50,725 bases of DNA from an uncultured Arthrobacter sp. (GCF_947495145.1 NZ_CANLXP010000024.1:1-50725); one strand, 5' to 3'. Positions 33,368 to 41,884 are shown, counted from the first letter of the stretch. The notes: generated by a model from the letters alone, not told the origin. Program-made: numbers and translations.

Positions 33368-33641
33368 CCGGAAGCCCTCTTTGCGCGAGCTGCGCGCCGT
33401 ATGCCGCAGCGCTGACCATCAAGCCCCCGAGCAGCAGGACGGCACCGCCAACGGCGAGCAGATCCGACCGGGAGCCGGCGTCGTCAATCGCGACAACGAG
33501 CTCGGAGTTGTACGCAATGCTGGCCTCCGACTGCACCGTAGGCAGCGTCAACACTGAGGACGGCTGCCCAAAAAGTAGAGACACCCCGCCGAGTATGAGC
33601 AGGGCAGACAAGCCCAGCAGGATCATCAACCGTTTCCTCAT
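33357..33641 (-). CDS. Small two-helix membrane protein (QP group, second of three)
   Basis: 94 residues from ATG 33641, which overlaps the preceding stop as ATGA. TM1 at about 5-24, then FGQP, a loop of about 37 residues, TM2 at about 62-84. Layout matches both neighbours although the sequences have diverged. No clear Shine-Dalgarno site, so translation probably depends on coupling. Confidence 0.65.
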   Translation of the reverse strand: MRKRLMILLGLSALLILGGVSLLFGQPSSVLTLPTVQSEASIAYNSELVVAIDDAGSRSDLLAVGGAVLLLGGLMVSAAAYGAQLAQRGLPDAE

Positions 33642-33901
33642 GCCCGACCCCGCGCCCGAAGGTAGCCGAGCGCACCCGCAATCAGGATCAGCCCCACCCC
33701 GGCTAAGGACCTTCCGAAGAGCTCGCCCGCCGTCGGACCTGGCGCCACGACGGGATTGACGGCGGCCGGCGCATAGGCGAACCATCCGAAGCTCGCAGCT
33801 GGAGCCGGCTGGCCCACGGCAGCGATGACAAGCAGGACAAGCCCGACGACGGCGATACCAAGCCCGGCGGCGATCAACCGGTTGGCGCGGATCCAGTTCA
33901 C
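33638..33901 (-). CDS. Small two-helix membrane protein (QP group, first of three)
   Basis: 87 residues from GTG 33901, with GAGGGGG upstream. TM1 at about 9-29, then VGQP, a proline/alanine-rich outside loop (about 33-62), TM2 at about 63-80 ending in arginines. It leads an operon of three overlapping genes with the same topology. Confidence 0.68.
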   Translation of the reverse strand: MNWIRANRLIAAGLGIAVVGLVLLVIAAVGQPAPAASFGWFAYAPAAVNPVVAPGPTAGELFGRSLAGVGLILIAGALGYLRARGRA

Positions 33902-33932
33902 AATTCCCCCTCAGCGCTCCGGAAAGGAGCCG

Positions 33933-33947
33933 ACTGTTCCGAACAGT
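33933..33947. promoter_or_regulatory. Perfect palindrome upstream of the QP membrane protein operon
   Basis: ACTGTTC-C-GAACAGT has 7-bp perfect arms and lies 32 bp upstream of the first GTG. It is a plausible operator; no cognate regulator is identified. Confidence 0.45.
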
Positions 33948-34056
33948 AGCGCTTGGGCGGACGAGTGACCAGACCAAAACGCAACGAAAGCACCCGCGAA
34001 AGTGCCGGCGTCGTGCGCTTATACCGACGTACCGCCGGTGTTGGGATAGCGATCAA

Positions 34057-34090
34057 GCCATCCGATAGCGATTAAACGCTATCGGATGGC
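34057..34090 (-). terminator. Hairpin downstream of the acid-sugar operon
   Basis: GCCATCCGATAGCG and CGCTATCGGATGGC form a perfect 14-bp stem with a 6-nt ATTAAA loop. It lies 60 bp beyond the end of the leftward dehydrogenase gene. There is no T-tract on either strand, which is common for actinobacterial terminators. An extra GATAGCGAT copy immediately to the left leaves open a regulatory role. Confidence 0.6.
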
Positions 34091-34150
34091 CCGGACTCTA
34101 TCGCGGTACTCCTACGACGACGGCGGGAGCCGCCTGGGGGAAAGGGAAAG

Positions 34151-35053
34151 TCAGACCGTGCGCTTGGTGGGCGCAACGACGCGGATGACGGCGGAATCGT
34201 CCGCGGTGGCAAGGCCCTGGGCCTGACCGAGAAGGTAGAGCTGTTCAGCGGCGGCAGCGACCGGCGTCGCCAGCCCGGCACTGCGGGTGGCGTTGCCGAC
34301 GATTCCCATGTCTTTGACGAAGATGTCGAGCCGGCTCAGTACCTCGGCGCCGTCCTCGGTGTACGCCTCGAGAATCCGCGGCCCACGGTTGGACAGCATG
34401 AACGATCCCGCGGCTCCGGCTTCAAGGGCCGCGAGGGTCTTCTCCTGGTCGAGCCCAAGTGCGTCGGCAAGCGCCATTGCCTCGGCAGCCGCAGCGATGT
34501 GGACGCCGCACAGCAGCTGGTTGACCGTCTTGAGCGCCTGACCGTCACCGGGCTTGTCCCCGACAATGCTGAGTGTGGAGGCCAGCAGTTCGAGCACTGG
34601 GCGCGCGGCCTCCACCGCGGCAGGCTCCGCGCCGACGACGATGAGCAGGTCGCCCTCACCTGCCCGCTGCGGACCGCCGGACAGCGGCGCGTCGACCAGC
34701 GCGACACCGTACTCGGTCAGCCGCTCAACGGTGCCCGGGATAGCTTCGGTTCCGACAGTGCTGGTGAGGATGACGACGGCGCCGGGCTTCAGCGCTGCGG
34801 CGACACCGTTCTCGCCGAACAGGACGTCCGTAAGCTGCTCGCCGTTGCGGACGGCCAGCAGGAGGGCATCGGCGCCGTGCGTCGCATCCCGTCCGGAAGT
34901 GAATGTGCGCACGCCGGCGTCGTTCGCGAGCGTGAGTCGCTCCTCGGCGATATCGAAACCGTGCACGGTCAGCTGCGTTGCGAGGCGGGAGGCCATCGGC
35001 AGGCCCATCGCGCCGAGGCCGAGGACGGTGACCTGGTAATCAGTTGTGCTCAT
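34151..35053 (-). CDS. ltnD: 3-hydroxyisobutyrate dehydrogenase family enzyme, probable L-threonate dehydrogenase
   Basis: 300 residues. NAD motif VLGLGAMGLPMASRL at the N-terminus, substrate-binding DAPLSGGPQRAGEGDL, catalytic Lys region GDGQALKTVNQLL, and the C-terminal SRLDIFVKDMGIV segment. In acid-sugar catabolism LtnD oxidises C2 of L-threonate to 2-oxo-tetronate for phosphorylation by the OtnK-type kinase. The adjacent kinase gene supports this reading; 2-hydroxy-3-oxopropionate reductase is the alternative. It follows the kinase by 36 bp and is likely co-transcribed. An aldolase and an isomerase (OtnC, OtnI) are not found nearby. Confidence 0.8.
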   Translation of the reverse strand: MSTTDYQVTVLGLGAMGLPMASRLATQLTVHGFDIAEERLTLANDAGVRTFTSGRDATHGADALLLAVRNGEQLTDVLFGENGVAAALKPGAVVILTSTVGTEAIPGTVERLTEYGVALVDAPLSGGPQRAGEGDLLIVVGAEPAAVEAARPVLELLASTLSIVGDKPGDGQALKTVNQLLCGVHIAAAAEAMALADALGLDQEKTLAALEAGAAGSFMLSNRGPRILEAYTEDGAEVLSRLDIFVKDMGIVGNATRSAGLATPVAAAAEQLYLLGQAQGLATADDSAVIRVVAPTKRTV

Positions 35054-35089
35054 GGGTATCTCCGTTGAAACGTGTGGAAGTAGGGCGGT

Positions 35090-36544
35090 TCAGAAGGTGG
35101 TGCTGAGTTTGCGCGTGACGTCAGCGAGGGAACGGTCGTCGCCGACGTTCCCGGCGAAGACGACGTAGGGGATCCCCTTGGCCGGACCCTCGACGGGTGC
35201 CCAGAGGCTGACGATGCCCGGCAGCATGGGGCCGCGCACAATAGCGTGACGGATTTCCAGGCCGTGAGCTGCCACATCGGACGAGGTGATGCCGCCCTTC
35301 GCGATGACAAAGCGCGGCGGGAACGCCTTCAGCGTCCGGTTGACGACATCGACGACGGCGGCTGAGACCGTGCGTGCGATGCGCAGGCTCTCTGCCGGGT
35401 CATCTGCGCGAACGAGGAGGCGGCTGGTGTGCACGATGACGTCGGCCCCGTCGAGGGCGGTGGTGACGTCGTCGACAACCTCGTCGAGGTAGCGGTCCGA
35501 ATCACCGGTGAACAGGCGTTCGACGTCGATCTCGACAATGCGTGCCGCGCTGTGCTCGCTAGTCAGCAGGTTCAGCTGGCGCGTTGTCACTCCAACGTGG
35601 GAGCCGACGACGATGAGGCCGCCGGCCGCGCTGGGGCTGGTTCCCGCGAATGCTTCGTCGCTGGTGAGCGGTGAGCGGACGTCCTGCCCGATGCGGGCGC
35701 GCATGAACGGCGGGCCCACCCGGTACAGCAGGCGTTTGCCGCGGCGTTCAGCCTCGGCGAGGCCGAGGGACAGCGCGCGGAGGTCGTTCTCGGTGACGAT
35801 GTCCGCGACGATCGGAGTGGAATCCGCGGCACGGTCGAGCTTGTCGGCAATGGCTGCTGCGGAGAGGGTCGGGTCGTCGGTTTCGCTACCGGCGCGGATG
35901 ATATCCAAGTCAAGAACGATCACGTCGCCCGCGGAGAACCGTCCGCCCGACTTCTCCTCCACATACTTCGGCAACTCCGAATTCGAGAAGCCGAAGGTGG
36001 CATCGCGAGCGAACTCGGTCTCAGCGACCGGGATCAGCTCGTCGCCGCTTCCGCGCGTGTAGTGCACTCCGCCGATAGTGATGCGGCCGGCGTCGGGAAA
36101 GGCGGGGATGATGACGACGCCGTCAGTCACCTCGCCGGAAGCCTCGGCAACCGTGGCGGCGATGACGTCCGGCTCCAGTGGGTAATGCCCCCGGAGGGTG
36201 GAGTCGCTTCGGCTGACGAAGCTCACGCGGAGGTCGGATCCAAGCTGTGCCGCGGCGTCGAGCGCGTTGCGGACCACTTCCTCGTTGCGGGCTGCGGCTT
36301 CCTCCGGATCGAGGCTGCGGGTGTTCGTCAGCACGTAGACAGCCGGTTTACCCTCGCCGAAAGCCCAGGTGAAGTCCGCAGTTTCCCAGCGGGTGAGGAC
36401 CGGCAGATCCGCCACGGATTGCGTGCCGGTGGGATCGTCGTCGAGCACCACGAAGATGCGGTTCGCGAGGGTTCGGGCCACTGCTTCGGCGGGAACGGCA
36501 AGCTCAGCCGGGTAGGCGGCGAGGAGGTTTGTCTCGGTGATCAC
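35090..36544 (-). CDS. Four-carbon acid sugar kinase (DUF1537 family)
   Basis: 484 residues from GTG 36544, with GGAG upstream. The N-terminal sugar-binding domain begins FVVLDDDPTGTQSVADLPVLTRW, with VSRSDSTLRGHYPLE further on. The C-terminal nucleotide-binding domain includes FVIAKGGITSSDVAAHGL and the glycine-rich FAGNVGDD. It phosphorylates a 3- or 2-oxo-tetronate with ATP. Together with the dehydrogenase it forms a two-gene operon divergent from a GntR regulator. The exact stereochemistry of the substrate cannot be set from sequence. Confidence 0.86.
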   Translation of the reverse strand: MITETNLLAAYPAELAVPAEAVARTLANRIFVVLDDDPTGTQSVADLPVLTRWETADFTWAFGEGKPAVYVLTNTRSLDPEEAAARNEEVVRNALDAAAQLGSDLRVSFVSRSDSTLRGHYPLEPDVIAATVAEASGEVTDGVVIIPAFPDAGRITIGGVHYTRGSGDELIPVAETEFARDATFGFSNSELPKYVEEKSGGRFSAGDVIVLDLDIIRAGSETDDPTLSAAAIADKLDRAADSTPIVADIVTENDLRALSLGLAEAERRGKRLLYRVGPPFMRARIGQDVRSPLTSDEAFAGTSPSAAGGLIVVGSHVGVTTRQLNLLTSEHSAARIVEIDVERLFTGDSDRYLDEVVDDVTTALDGADVIVHTSRLLVRADDPAESLRIARTVSAAVVDVVNRTLKAFPPRFVIAKGGITSSDVAAHGLEIRHAIVRGPMLPGIVSLWAPVEGPAKGIPYVVFAGNVGDDRSLADVTRKLSTTF

Positions 36545-36613
36545 TGTGCACTCCGTCGTGTAGAGCGGGCTTCGTAAAGGTTGTTCAGCAGCGGTTGTTC
36601 ACAAACAGTTGTA

Positions 36614-36628
36614 AGATGTCAGACATCT
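36614..36628. promoter_or_regulatory. GntR operator between acid-sugar kinase and regulator genes
   Basis: AGATGTC-A-GACATCT is a perfect 15-bp palindrome of the FadR/FCD-type TGTCNGACA pattern. It lies in the 153-bp divergent region. On the plus strand it falls between a TTGTAA and a CAGAAT spaced by 18 bp, so binding could repress the regulator gene and, from the other side, the kinase operon. Confidence 0.7.
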
Positions 36629-36697
36629 GCGTCAGAATAGTGTGGCACAGCCCATGTGGGCGCGCAAGTAAGCTTGCTGCTGATCGAAAAGGGGAGC

Positions 36698-37399
36698 ATG
36701 GCACGTAAATCGCTCGTCGATGTTGTTGCCGATGAACTGCTCGACCGCATCGTTGCCGGTGAATTCCCGCCAGGATCAGGCGTGCCAGGGGAGTTGGAAC
36801 TCAGCGCCCGGCACGAGGTCAGCCGCATGACCGTCCGCGAAGCGATGAAGACCCTCGTGGCGCGCCGGATCCTCCGCGTGGAGCGTGGACGGGGCACGTT
36901 CGTGAACCCGCTGAACCAGTGGTCCTCCCTGGAGGCGGTGCTGCGCGTCGCCTCCGAGGGCCAGGACGACGCCGCGGTAGCCGTACAGCTGATTGAGCTG
37001 AGGCGCATGCTCGAAACCGGTGCCGCTGAACTGGCCGCGAGCCGCATCACCGCAGAAGAGCTCACCGCGATGGACGAACAGCTGCAGCGGATGCGCGCTG
37101 CCCACGAAGCGAACGACGTCGACCGCTTCGTCGCTGCCGATCTCGCCTTCCATGACCTGATCCTTCATGCCTCCGGGAACGTCTTCGTCGCGGTGCTGTT
37201 TGAGCCGCTGACCCGCATCCTTGCTGCCCGGCGCGCGCAAACTTCGAAGGTGATCCAGATACAGATCAATGCCCTTGCCGAGCACGCCAACATCATGGAC
37301 GCCATGCACTCGCGTGACGCTGAACGGGCGCGGCTGGCGATGGACCGGCACATGGAGCAGACGCTCAACGATCTGTTGGCTTACGTCCTCAAGTCCTGA
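36698..37399 (+). CDS. FadR-type GntR transcriptional regulator
   Basis: 233 residues from ATG 36698, with AGGGGAGC upstream. HTH at about 1-70 (LLDRIVAGEFPPGSGVPGELELS, VSRMTVREAMKTLVARRIL, GRGTFVN) and an FCD ligand domain after it (ELRRMLETGAAELAA, ADLAFHDLILHASGN, HANIMDAM). It probably controls the divergent kinase/dehydrogenase operon through the palindrome at 36614-36628. It could also affect the GH35 gene that starts 41 bp downstream on the same strand. Confidence 0.88.
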   Translation: MARKSLVDVVADELLDRIVAGEFPPGSGVPGELELSARHEVSRMTVREAMKTLVARRILRVERGRGTFVNPLNQWSSLEAVLRVASEGQDDAAVAVQLIELRRMLETGAAELAASRITAEELTAMDEQLQRMRAAHEANDVDRFVAADLAFHDLILHASGNVFVAVLFEPLTRILAARRAQTSKVIQIQINALAEHANIMDAMHSRDAERARLAMDRHMEQTLNDLLAYVLKS

Positions 37400-37440
37400 C
37401 TTTGTTGCTCGGTGCGAGGAATGCGCTTACCGTCGAGACC

Positions 37441-39741
37441 ATGCCCGTTCTGAAGATCACCCACGTCGGTTGGGATGCTCCCGAAACACGCCCGCAAATG
37501 GCCAACGACGCCGACACTCGCGACGGCTTCTCGCTCACCAACCGAAGCATCCTCCGGAATGGCGAACCATGGATTCCGGTCACTGGTGAAATGCACTACA
37601 GCCGCCAGCCGCGTGAAAGCTGGGCCGATGCACTGCGGCTGATGAAGGCCGGCGGCATCAACGTTGTCGCAACCTACATTTTCTGGATTCACCACCAGCC
37701 ACACGAGCAGGACGCTCCGGATTTCGAGGGCGACCTTGACCTGGCGGCGTTCGTGAAGTTGTGTCACGAGATTGGGCTCGAGGTCATCCTTCGGCTCGGT
37801 CCGTGGTGCCATGGCGAGGTTCGCAACGGCGGCCATCCGGACTGGGTGGTCAATGCGGATTACACCGAACGCACCAACGACCAGCGCTACCTTGACGCGG
37901 TAAGGACCTGGTTCGGGCAGATCGGGCAGGAAGTCGCCGGGCTTTGCGGCAGCGATGGCCCGGTGATCGGCATCCAGCTCGAAAACGAAATCTATGACCA
38001 GCCCGATCACATCCTCGCCCTCAAGGACATCGCCCGCGAAAGCGGACTCTTCGCCCCGCTCTGGACGGCGACGGCCTGGGGCAGTGCGGATATTCCAGTT
38101 GGCGAGGTGTTCCCGCTCTACGGCGGCTACTCGGATGGCTTCTGGGTGGACACCGATCAGGGTTGGGACGAAAGCTTTCAGGCCCATTTCACGTTTTCCC
38201 ACCAGTGGGATGATCCCGGAATCGGCAAGGATCTGGCGGGGGAGAGTTGGACCGGCGTCGTCGGCGCCAAACACCCGGATTTCCCGGCAGCCACCTGCGA
38301 ACTCGGCGGCGGTATGGCGAAGGCCTACCACCGGCGTCCGGCGCCGACCGCACGGGAGATCGCCGCCGTCGCGCTCTGCAAGCTCGGCAGCGGCTCGGCC
38401 TGGCAGGGCTACTACATGTATGTGGGCGGCACCAACCCGCGCAAGGGCCTGCAGGAATCGCATGCCACCGGCTACCCCAATGACCTGCCGGAGCTGAACT
38501 ACGACTTCGGCGCGCCCATCGGCGCACACCTCCAGCTCCGGGAGAGCTTCCACCGGCTGCGCAACCAGCACTCCTTCCTGGAGGCCTTCGGCTCCCGCCT
38601 CGGCGCGATGAATGCCACCATCCCAGCGAACGACGACGACGGCGGCCTCCGCTGGTCCCTGCGCAGCGACGGCTTGAGCGGCTTCGTTTTCATCAACAAC
38701 CACCGGCCCCATGAGCCGCTGCCCGCCCGGACCGGCGTGCAGTTCGACATCGGTCTGAAAGACAGCAGGGTCCTGTTCCCGCATCGGCCTGTCGATATCC
38801 CGGCGGGAGAGTTTATGGCCTGGCCGGTGCAGCTAGAGGTCGGCGGTGTCGTCGTGCGGTGGGCCACGCTCAACGTGCTGACGGTTCTTCAAGCCGAGGG
38901 GGAGCCGCCGGTCCTGGTGCTCACGGCCAACGACGGCGTCGATGCCCACCTCGCGATAGCTGCCGGGTGTTCGGTTGACGGTCATCCATTCACGGAGGTG
39001 AGTGGTGAACGGGTGCTGGAGAACGTGGATACGGCGCCGGGGCCAATCACTCTCACCAACGACGATGGCGCACAGTTGCGCGTACTCGTCCTCACCGCGC
39101 AGCAAGCACTGAACGCGTGGACACCAACGGTGCGGGGTCGGCGCCGGTTGGTACTTTCAGACGCTGCGGTGGTCGAGCGGGACGGGTCGCTGGAAGTGCT
39201 TGCGAGGAGCGCAGGCGAGCTCGCAGTGATGCCTCCGCTCGGCGCGGCAGGCGACGGGTTCTCATACCATCGGTTCGAGGCAGAGTCAGAGGCGGCTGAG
39301 GTGACGATCACCCAGACGGCTCCGGCTTCCCCACCGCCGGCACGGCTCGTCACCGTCCCGGGACGCGCCTCCGCGCCGTTCCCCGATGACTTCGCCGCGC
39401 ACGCCGCCCGCTACACCATCAGCGTGACTGGTGAGGCGAAGGCAGGGGTGCGCTCCCTGCTGCGCCTTGAGCTGGTGGGCGACACCGCGGCGTCGTCGTT
39501 TGAAGGCCGCGAGGAAGACGTCTTCTGGGACGGCTCGGTGTGGGATATCGACATCACGCCGGCGGAGGACACCGACCGGCGGGTGCTCGAGGTGGCCGTG
39601 TATCCCCTCGCTGCCGGTACTCCCGTGTGGCTGCCGGAAGAGGTAGACAGAGTCCGTGTAGCGCTGACGGAGCCGACGGCGGAGATCACTGGTGCGTCGG
39701 TTGTCGCCTTCAAGGCGATACATGTGACTGGGTCCGCCTAG
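37441..39741 (+). CDS. GH35 beta-galactosidase
   Basis: 766 residues from ATG 37441; a TTG at 37402 would add 13 residues, and neither start has a strong ribosome site. The TIM barrel contains IPVTGEMHYSRQPRESW, GGINVVATYIFW, the acid/base E183 in GIQLENEI and the probable nucleophile E287 in CELGGGM. C-terminal beta-domains follow to residue 766. There is no signal peptide, so it acts inside the cell on imported galactosides or related oligosaccharides. It follows the GntR gene closely and may share its transcript. Confidence 0.87.
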   Translation: MPVLKITHVGWDAPETRPQMANDADTRDGFSLTNRSILRNGEPWIPVTGEMHYSRQPRESWADALRLMKAGGINVVATYIFWIHHQPHEQDAPDFEGDLDLAAFVKLCHEIGLEVILRLGPWCHGEVRNGGHPDWVVNADYTERTNDQRYLDAVRTWFGQIGQEVAGLCGSDGPVIGIQLENEIYDQPDHILALKDIARESGLFAPLWTATAWGSADIPVGEVFPLYGGYSDGFWVDTDQGWDESFQAHFTFSHQWDDPGIGKDLAGESWTGVVGAKHPDFPAATCELGGGMAKAYHRRPAPTAREIAAVALCKLGSGSAWQGYYMYVGGTNPRKGLQESHATGYPNDLPELNYDFGAPIGAHLQLRESFHRLRNQHSFLEAFGSRLGAMNATIPANDDDGGLRWSLRSDGLSGFVFINNHRPHEPLPARTGVQFDIGLKDSRVLFPHRPVDIPAGEFMAWPVQLEVGGVVVRWATLNVLTVLQAEGEPPVLVLTANDGVDAHLAIAAGCSVDGHPFTEVSGERVLENVDTAPGPITLTNDDGAQLRVLVLTAQQALNAWTPTVRGRRRLVLSDAAVVERDGSLEVLARSAGELAVMPPLGAAGDGFSYHRFEAESEAAEVTITQTAPASPPPARLVTVPGRASAPFPDDFAAHAARYTISVTGEAKAGVRSLLRLELVGDTAASSFEGREEDVFWDGSVWDIDITPAEDTDRRVLEVAVYPLAAGTPVWLPEEVDRVRVALTEPTAEITGASVVAFKAIHVTGSA

Positions 39742-39752
39742 CCGCTGAGCCC

Positions 39753-40296
39753 GTGCGCGGTTTCTTGAACAAAAGCGGTGCGACGCCGTTCTTCCGTGCG
39801 GTAGACGCAGCATCGTTGGGACGCTCTATCAGCGAAGCTCGCAAGGAAGCCGGGATGACCCAGCAGGAGTTGGCCGACCGCCTCGGCATCGGCCGTGGGA
39901 CTGTTGTGCGACTTGAAAACGGCGCCACATTGCTGTCCCTTGCGCTGCCCCTTTCTCGCAGGAAGCTCGCAGGGCCCGCCGTCTACAACTACTTCGATGG
40001 ACTACTTCCCGCTGGATTCCCCTGTGCCTCACCTGATCGCCCGTTCAGTCAATGCGGGGCATGCCCTCGACGGCCAGATCAAGCTGCCCTACCTGACGCT
40101 CGAGCACATCGTGGGTGAAGGCGTTGCCTGGGGACTCGGCGCCGCCGACGCGAGGCTGGCCGTCACGGCCACCGTGGAATCCGCTGCGGAAGCAGCGGCA
40201 GCGACAGCGTCAGAACGTGAAATCGATTTTCTCCGCAAGATCGTGCCGGCACGTGCCAAGGATCTGCTCGACGGAGGCCCCGCCCGCCGCGCGTAG
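39753..40296 (+). pseudogene. Collapsed hipBA-like toxin-antitoxin remnant
   Basis: From about 39753 a frame encodes an XRE-type helix-turn-helix (SLGRSISEARKEAGMTQQEL then ADRLGIGRGTVVRLENG), as in HipB. In the same frame, directly after it, follows a HipA N-terminal-like piece (LPLSRRKLAGPAVYNYFDGL). From about 40005 the next frame encodes a HipA C-terminal-like piece (LDGQIKLPYLTLEHIVGEGV, WGL) with stop at 40294-40296. The kinase core is missing. The locus looks like a hipB-hipA pair reduced by two deletions, one joining the genes and one removing the middle of hipA. No ribosome site was seen at the start. HipA identity is moderate. Confidence 0.55.
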
Positions 40297-40368
40297 GGAT
40301 TTGAGAGGCCAGAGCCGCGCCTTCAATGCCGCCGGGATGCACGGCCGTGCGACGCGTCGAAAGAATCT

Positions 40369-40384
40369 GATGGAGCGCTCTATT
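40369..40384. promoter_or_regulatory. LacI/CebR-type operator O1
   Basis: GATGGAGCGCTCTATT, a near-copy (14/16) of the perfect operator 56 bp downstream. It touches the -35 box of the sugar-transport promoter. The TGGAGCGCTC core closely resembles the Streptomyces CebR site TGGGAGCGCTCCCA. Confidence 0.72.
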
Positions 40385-40412
40385 GACATGTGACACAAGT
40401 CATCTGTAGATT
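40383..40412 (+). promoter_or_regulatory. Promoter of the beta-glucoside transport operon
   Basis: Consensus TTGACA at 40383-40388 and TAGATT at 40407-40412 with an 18-bp spacer. The two LacI-type operators lie on either side. Confidence 0.65.
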
Positions 40413-40424
40413 GGCTGAACCGCC

Positions 40425-40440
40425 GATGGAGCGCTCCATC
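40425..40440. promoter_or_regulatory. LacI/CebR-type operator O2
   Basis: GATGGAGCGCTCCATC, a perfect 16-bp palindrome located just after the predicted transcription start. Centre-to-centre distance to O1 is 56 bp, a spacing that places both sites on nearly opposite helical positions unless DNA is twisted, but still allows looping by a tetramer. Confidence 0.78.
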
Positions 40441-40551
40441 AAACTTCCGCATCAACCTCCACGCAGGCTGATCTCGTCCGTTTCCAGAAGGTCACTCAGT
40501 GGAATCCAGCACGCCCTTTTCCAATCGAAGCACGCACACAAAGGAGTGACC

Positions 40552-41871
40552 GTGAGCCTTTCACGACGCACCAAAATGTTTACCGCCCTTACAGGCACTA
40601 TGGCCCTGGCATTCGTTGCCACGGGCTGCGGCAGCAGCAGCGATGAACCGGCCAGCGCCGAGAATCCGATCGAGCTGTCCGTCACCACTTTCGGCAACTT
40701 CGGCTACGACGACCTGTATGCCGAATATGAAGAAGCCAACCCCGGCGTAACCATCGAGGCCAACAACATCGACGGCAGCGCCAACGCCCGCACCGATGCC
40801 TTCACCAAACTCGCGGCCGGATCAGGCCTGAGCGATGTCGTTGCCGTCGAAGAGGGCTGGCTCGGCCAGATCATGGAGGTGTCTGACCAGTTCGTGGACC
40901 TCAACGAGCACGGTGCCCAGGACATCAAGGACAACTGGGTGGACTGGAAATTTGAGCAGGGCACCGATCCCGACGGCCGCGTTATCGGCTACGGCACTGA
41001 CATCGGACCGCAGGCAATGTGCTTCAACCAGGACCTCTTCGAGGCGGCAGGTTTCCCCACTGACCGCGAAGAAGTTGCTGAACTCTTCGGCGGCGACGAC
41101 GCTACCTGGGAGACCTACTTCGACCTGGGCCGGCAGTACAACGAAGCCACCGGCAAAGCCTGGTATGACCAGTCTGCGTTCGTGTGGAACTCCATGGTGA
41201 ACCAGATGGAGGAGGGCTACTACACGGCCGACGGCGCGCTGAACGTCGAGGGTAACGAGGCCATGCGCGCCAAGTTCGACCTTCTCGCAGCCGGCACAGC
41301 TGACGGGCTGTCCGCCAACCAGAAGCAGTTCGACTGGGGCAAGGGCAAGGCTTTCGTTGACGGCTCCTTCGCCGTCCATGTCTGCCCCGCCTGGATGCTC
41401 GGCACCATTCAGGAGCAGCTTGAATCCGCAGGCGGCGGAGCCGAGACCGGTTGGGACGTAGCCGACGTCTTCCCGGGCGGCGCTTCCAACTGGGGCGGAG
41501 CCTTCCTCTCCGTTCCTGAAAGCTCAGAGCACCCGGCCGAGGCAGCCAAGTTGGCAGCCTGGCTGACCGCACCAGAGCAGCAGGTCAAGCAGTCCGCCGC
41601 AGCGAACAACTTCCCGAGCACCATCGAGGCCCAGCAGCAGATTGTGGAGGATGCAGTACCCAACGAGCTCTTTAATGACGCTCCCTACGGTGCCATCTTC
41701 GCCTCGCGGGCCGAGGGTGTCGTCGCGCAGTTCAAGGGTCCGAAGGACTCGGTGATTCAGGAGAACGTCTTCGCACCGGCACTGAAGATCCTCGACACAG
41801 GCTCCGGAACGGCTGACGAGGCCTGGAACGAAGCCGTCAAGCTCCTCAACGAGCTCGTCGTCAACAACTAG
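40552..41871 (+). CDS. ABC sugar transporter, solute-binding lipoprotein
   Basis: 439 residues from GTG 40552, preceded by AAGGAGTGACC. Lipoprotein signal peptide with C26 in FVATGC, then a family-1 (MalE/CebE-like) binding protein: IELSVTTFGNFGYDDL, EEANPGVTIEAN, KGKAFVDGSFAVHVCPAWML, FLSVPESSEHPAEAAKLAAWL. It captures the sugar outside the membrane for the two permeases that follow. The GH1 enzyme, LacI regulator and operator type suggest cellobiose or another beta-glucoside. No ATPase is encoded here, so a shared MsiK/MsmX-like ATPase elsewhere is likely. Confidence 0.92.
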   Translation: MSLSRRTKMFTALTGTMALAFVATGCGSSSDEPASAENPIELSVTTFGNFGYDDLYAEYEEANPGVTIEANNIDGSANARTDAFTKLAAGSGLSDVVAVEEGWLGQIMEVSDQFVDLNEHGAQDIKDNWVDWKFEQGTDPDGRVIGYGTDIGPQAMCFNQDLFEAAGFPTDREEVAELFGGDDATWETYFDLGRQYNEATGKAWYDQSAFVWNSMVNQMEEGYYTADGALNVEGNEAMRAKFDLLAAGTADGLSANQKQFDWGKGKAFVDGSFAVHVCPAWMLGTIQEQLESAGGGAETGWDVADVFPGGASNWGGAFLSVPESSEHPAEAAKLAAWLTAPEQQVKQSAAANNFPSTIEAQQQIVEDAVPNELFNDAPYGAIFASRAEGVVAQFKGPKDSVIQENVFAPALKILDTGSGTADEAWNEAVKLLNELVVNN

Positions 41872-41884
41872 CACACCGGCCGGA

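Noticed and set aside
37381..38784. A 467-codon minus-strand frame opposite the GH35 gene
   Set aside because: The plus strand carries the complete GH35 catalytic motifs; the opposite frame has no recognisable features.
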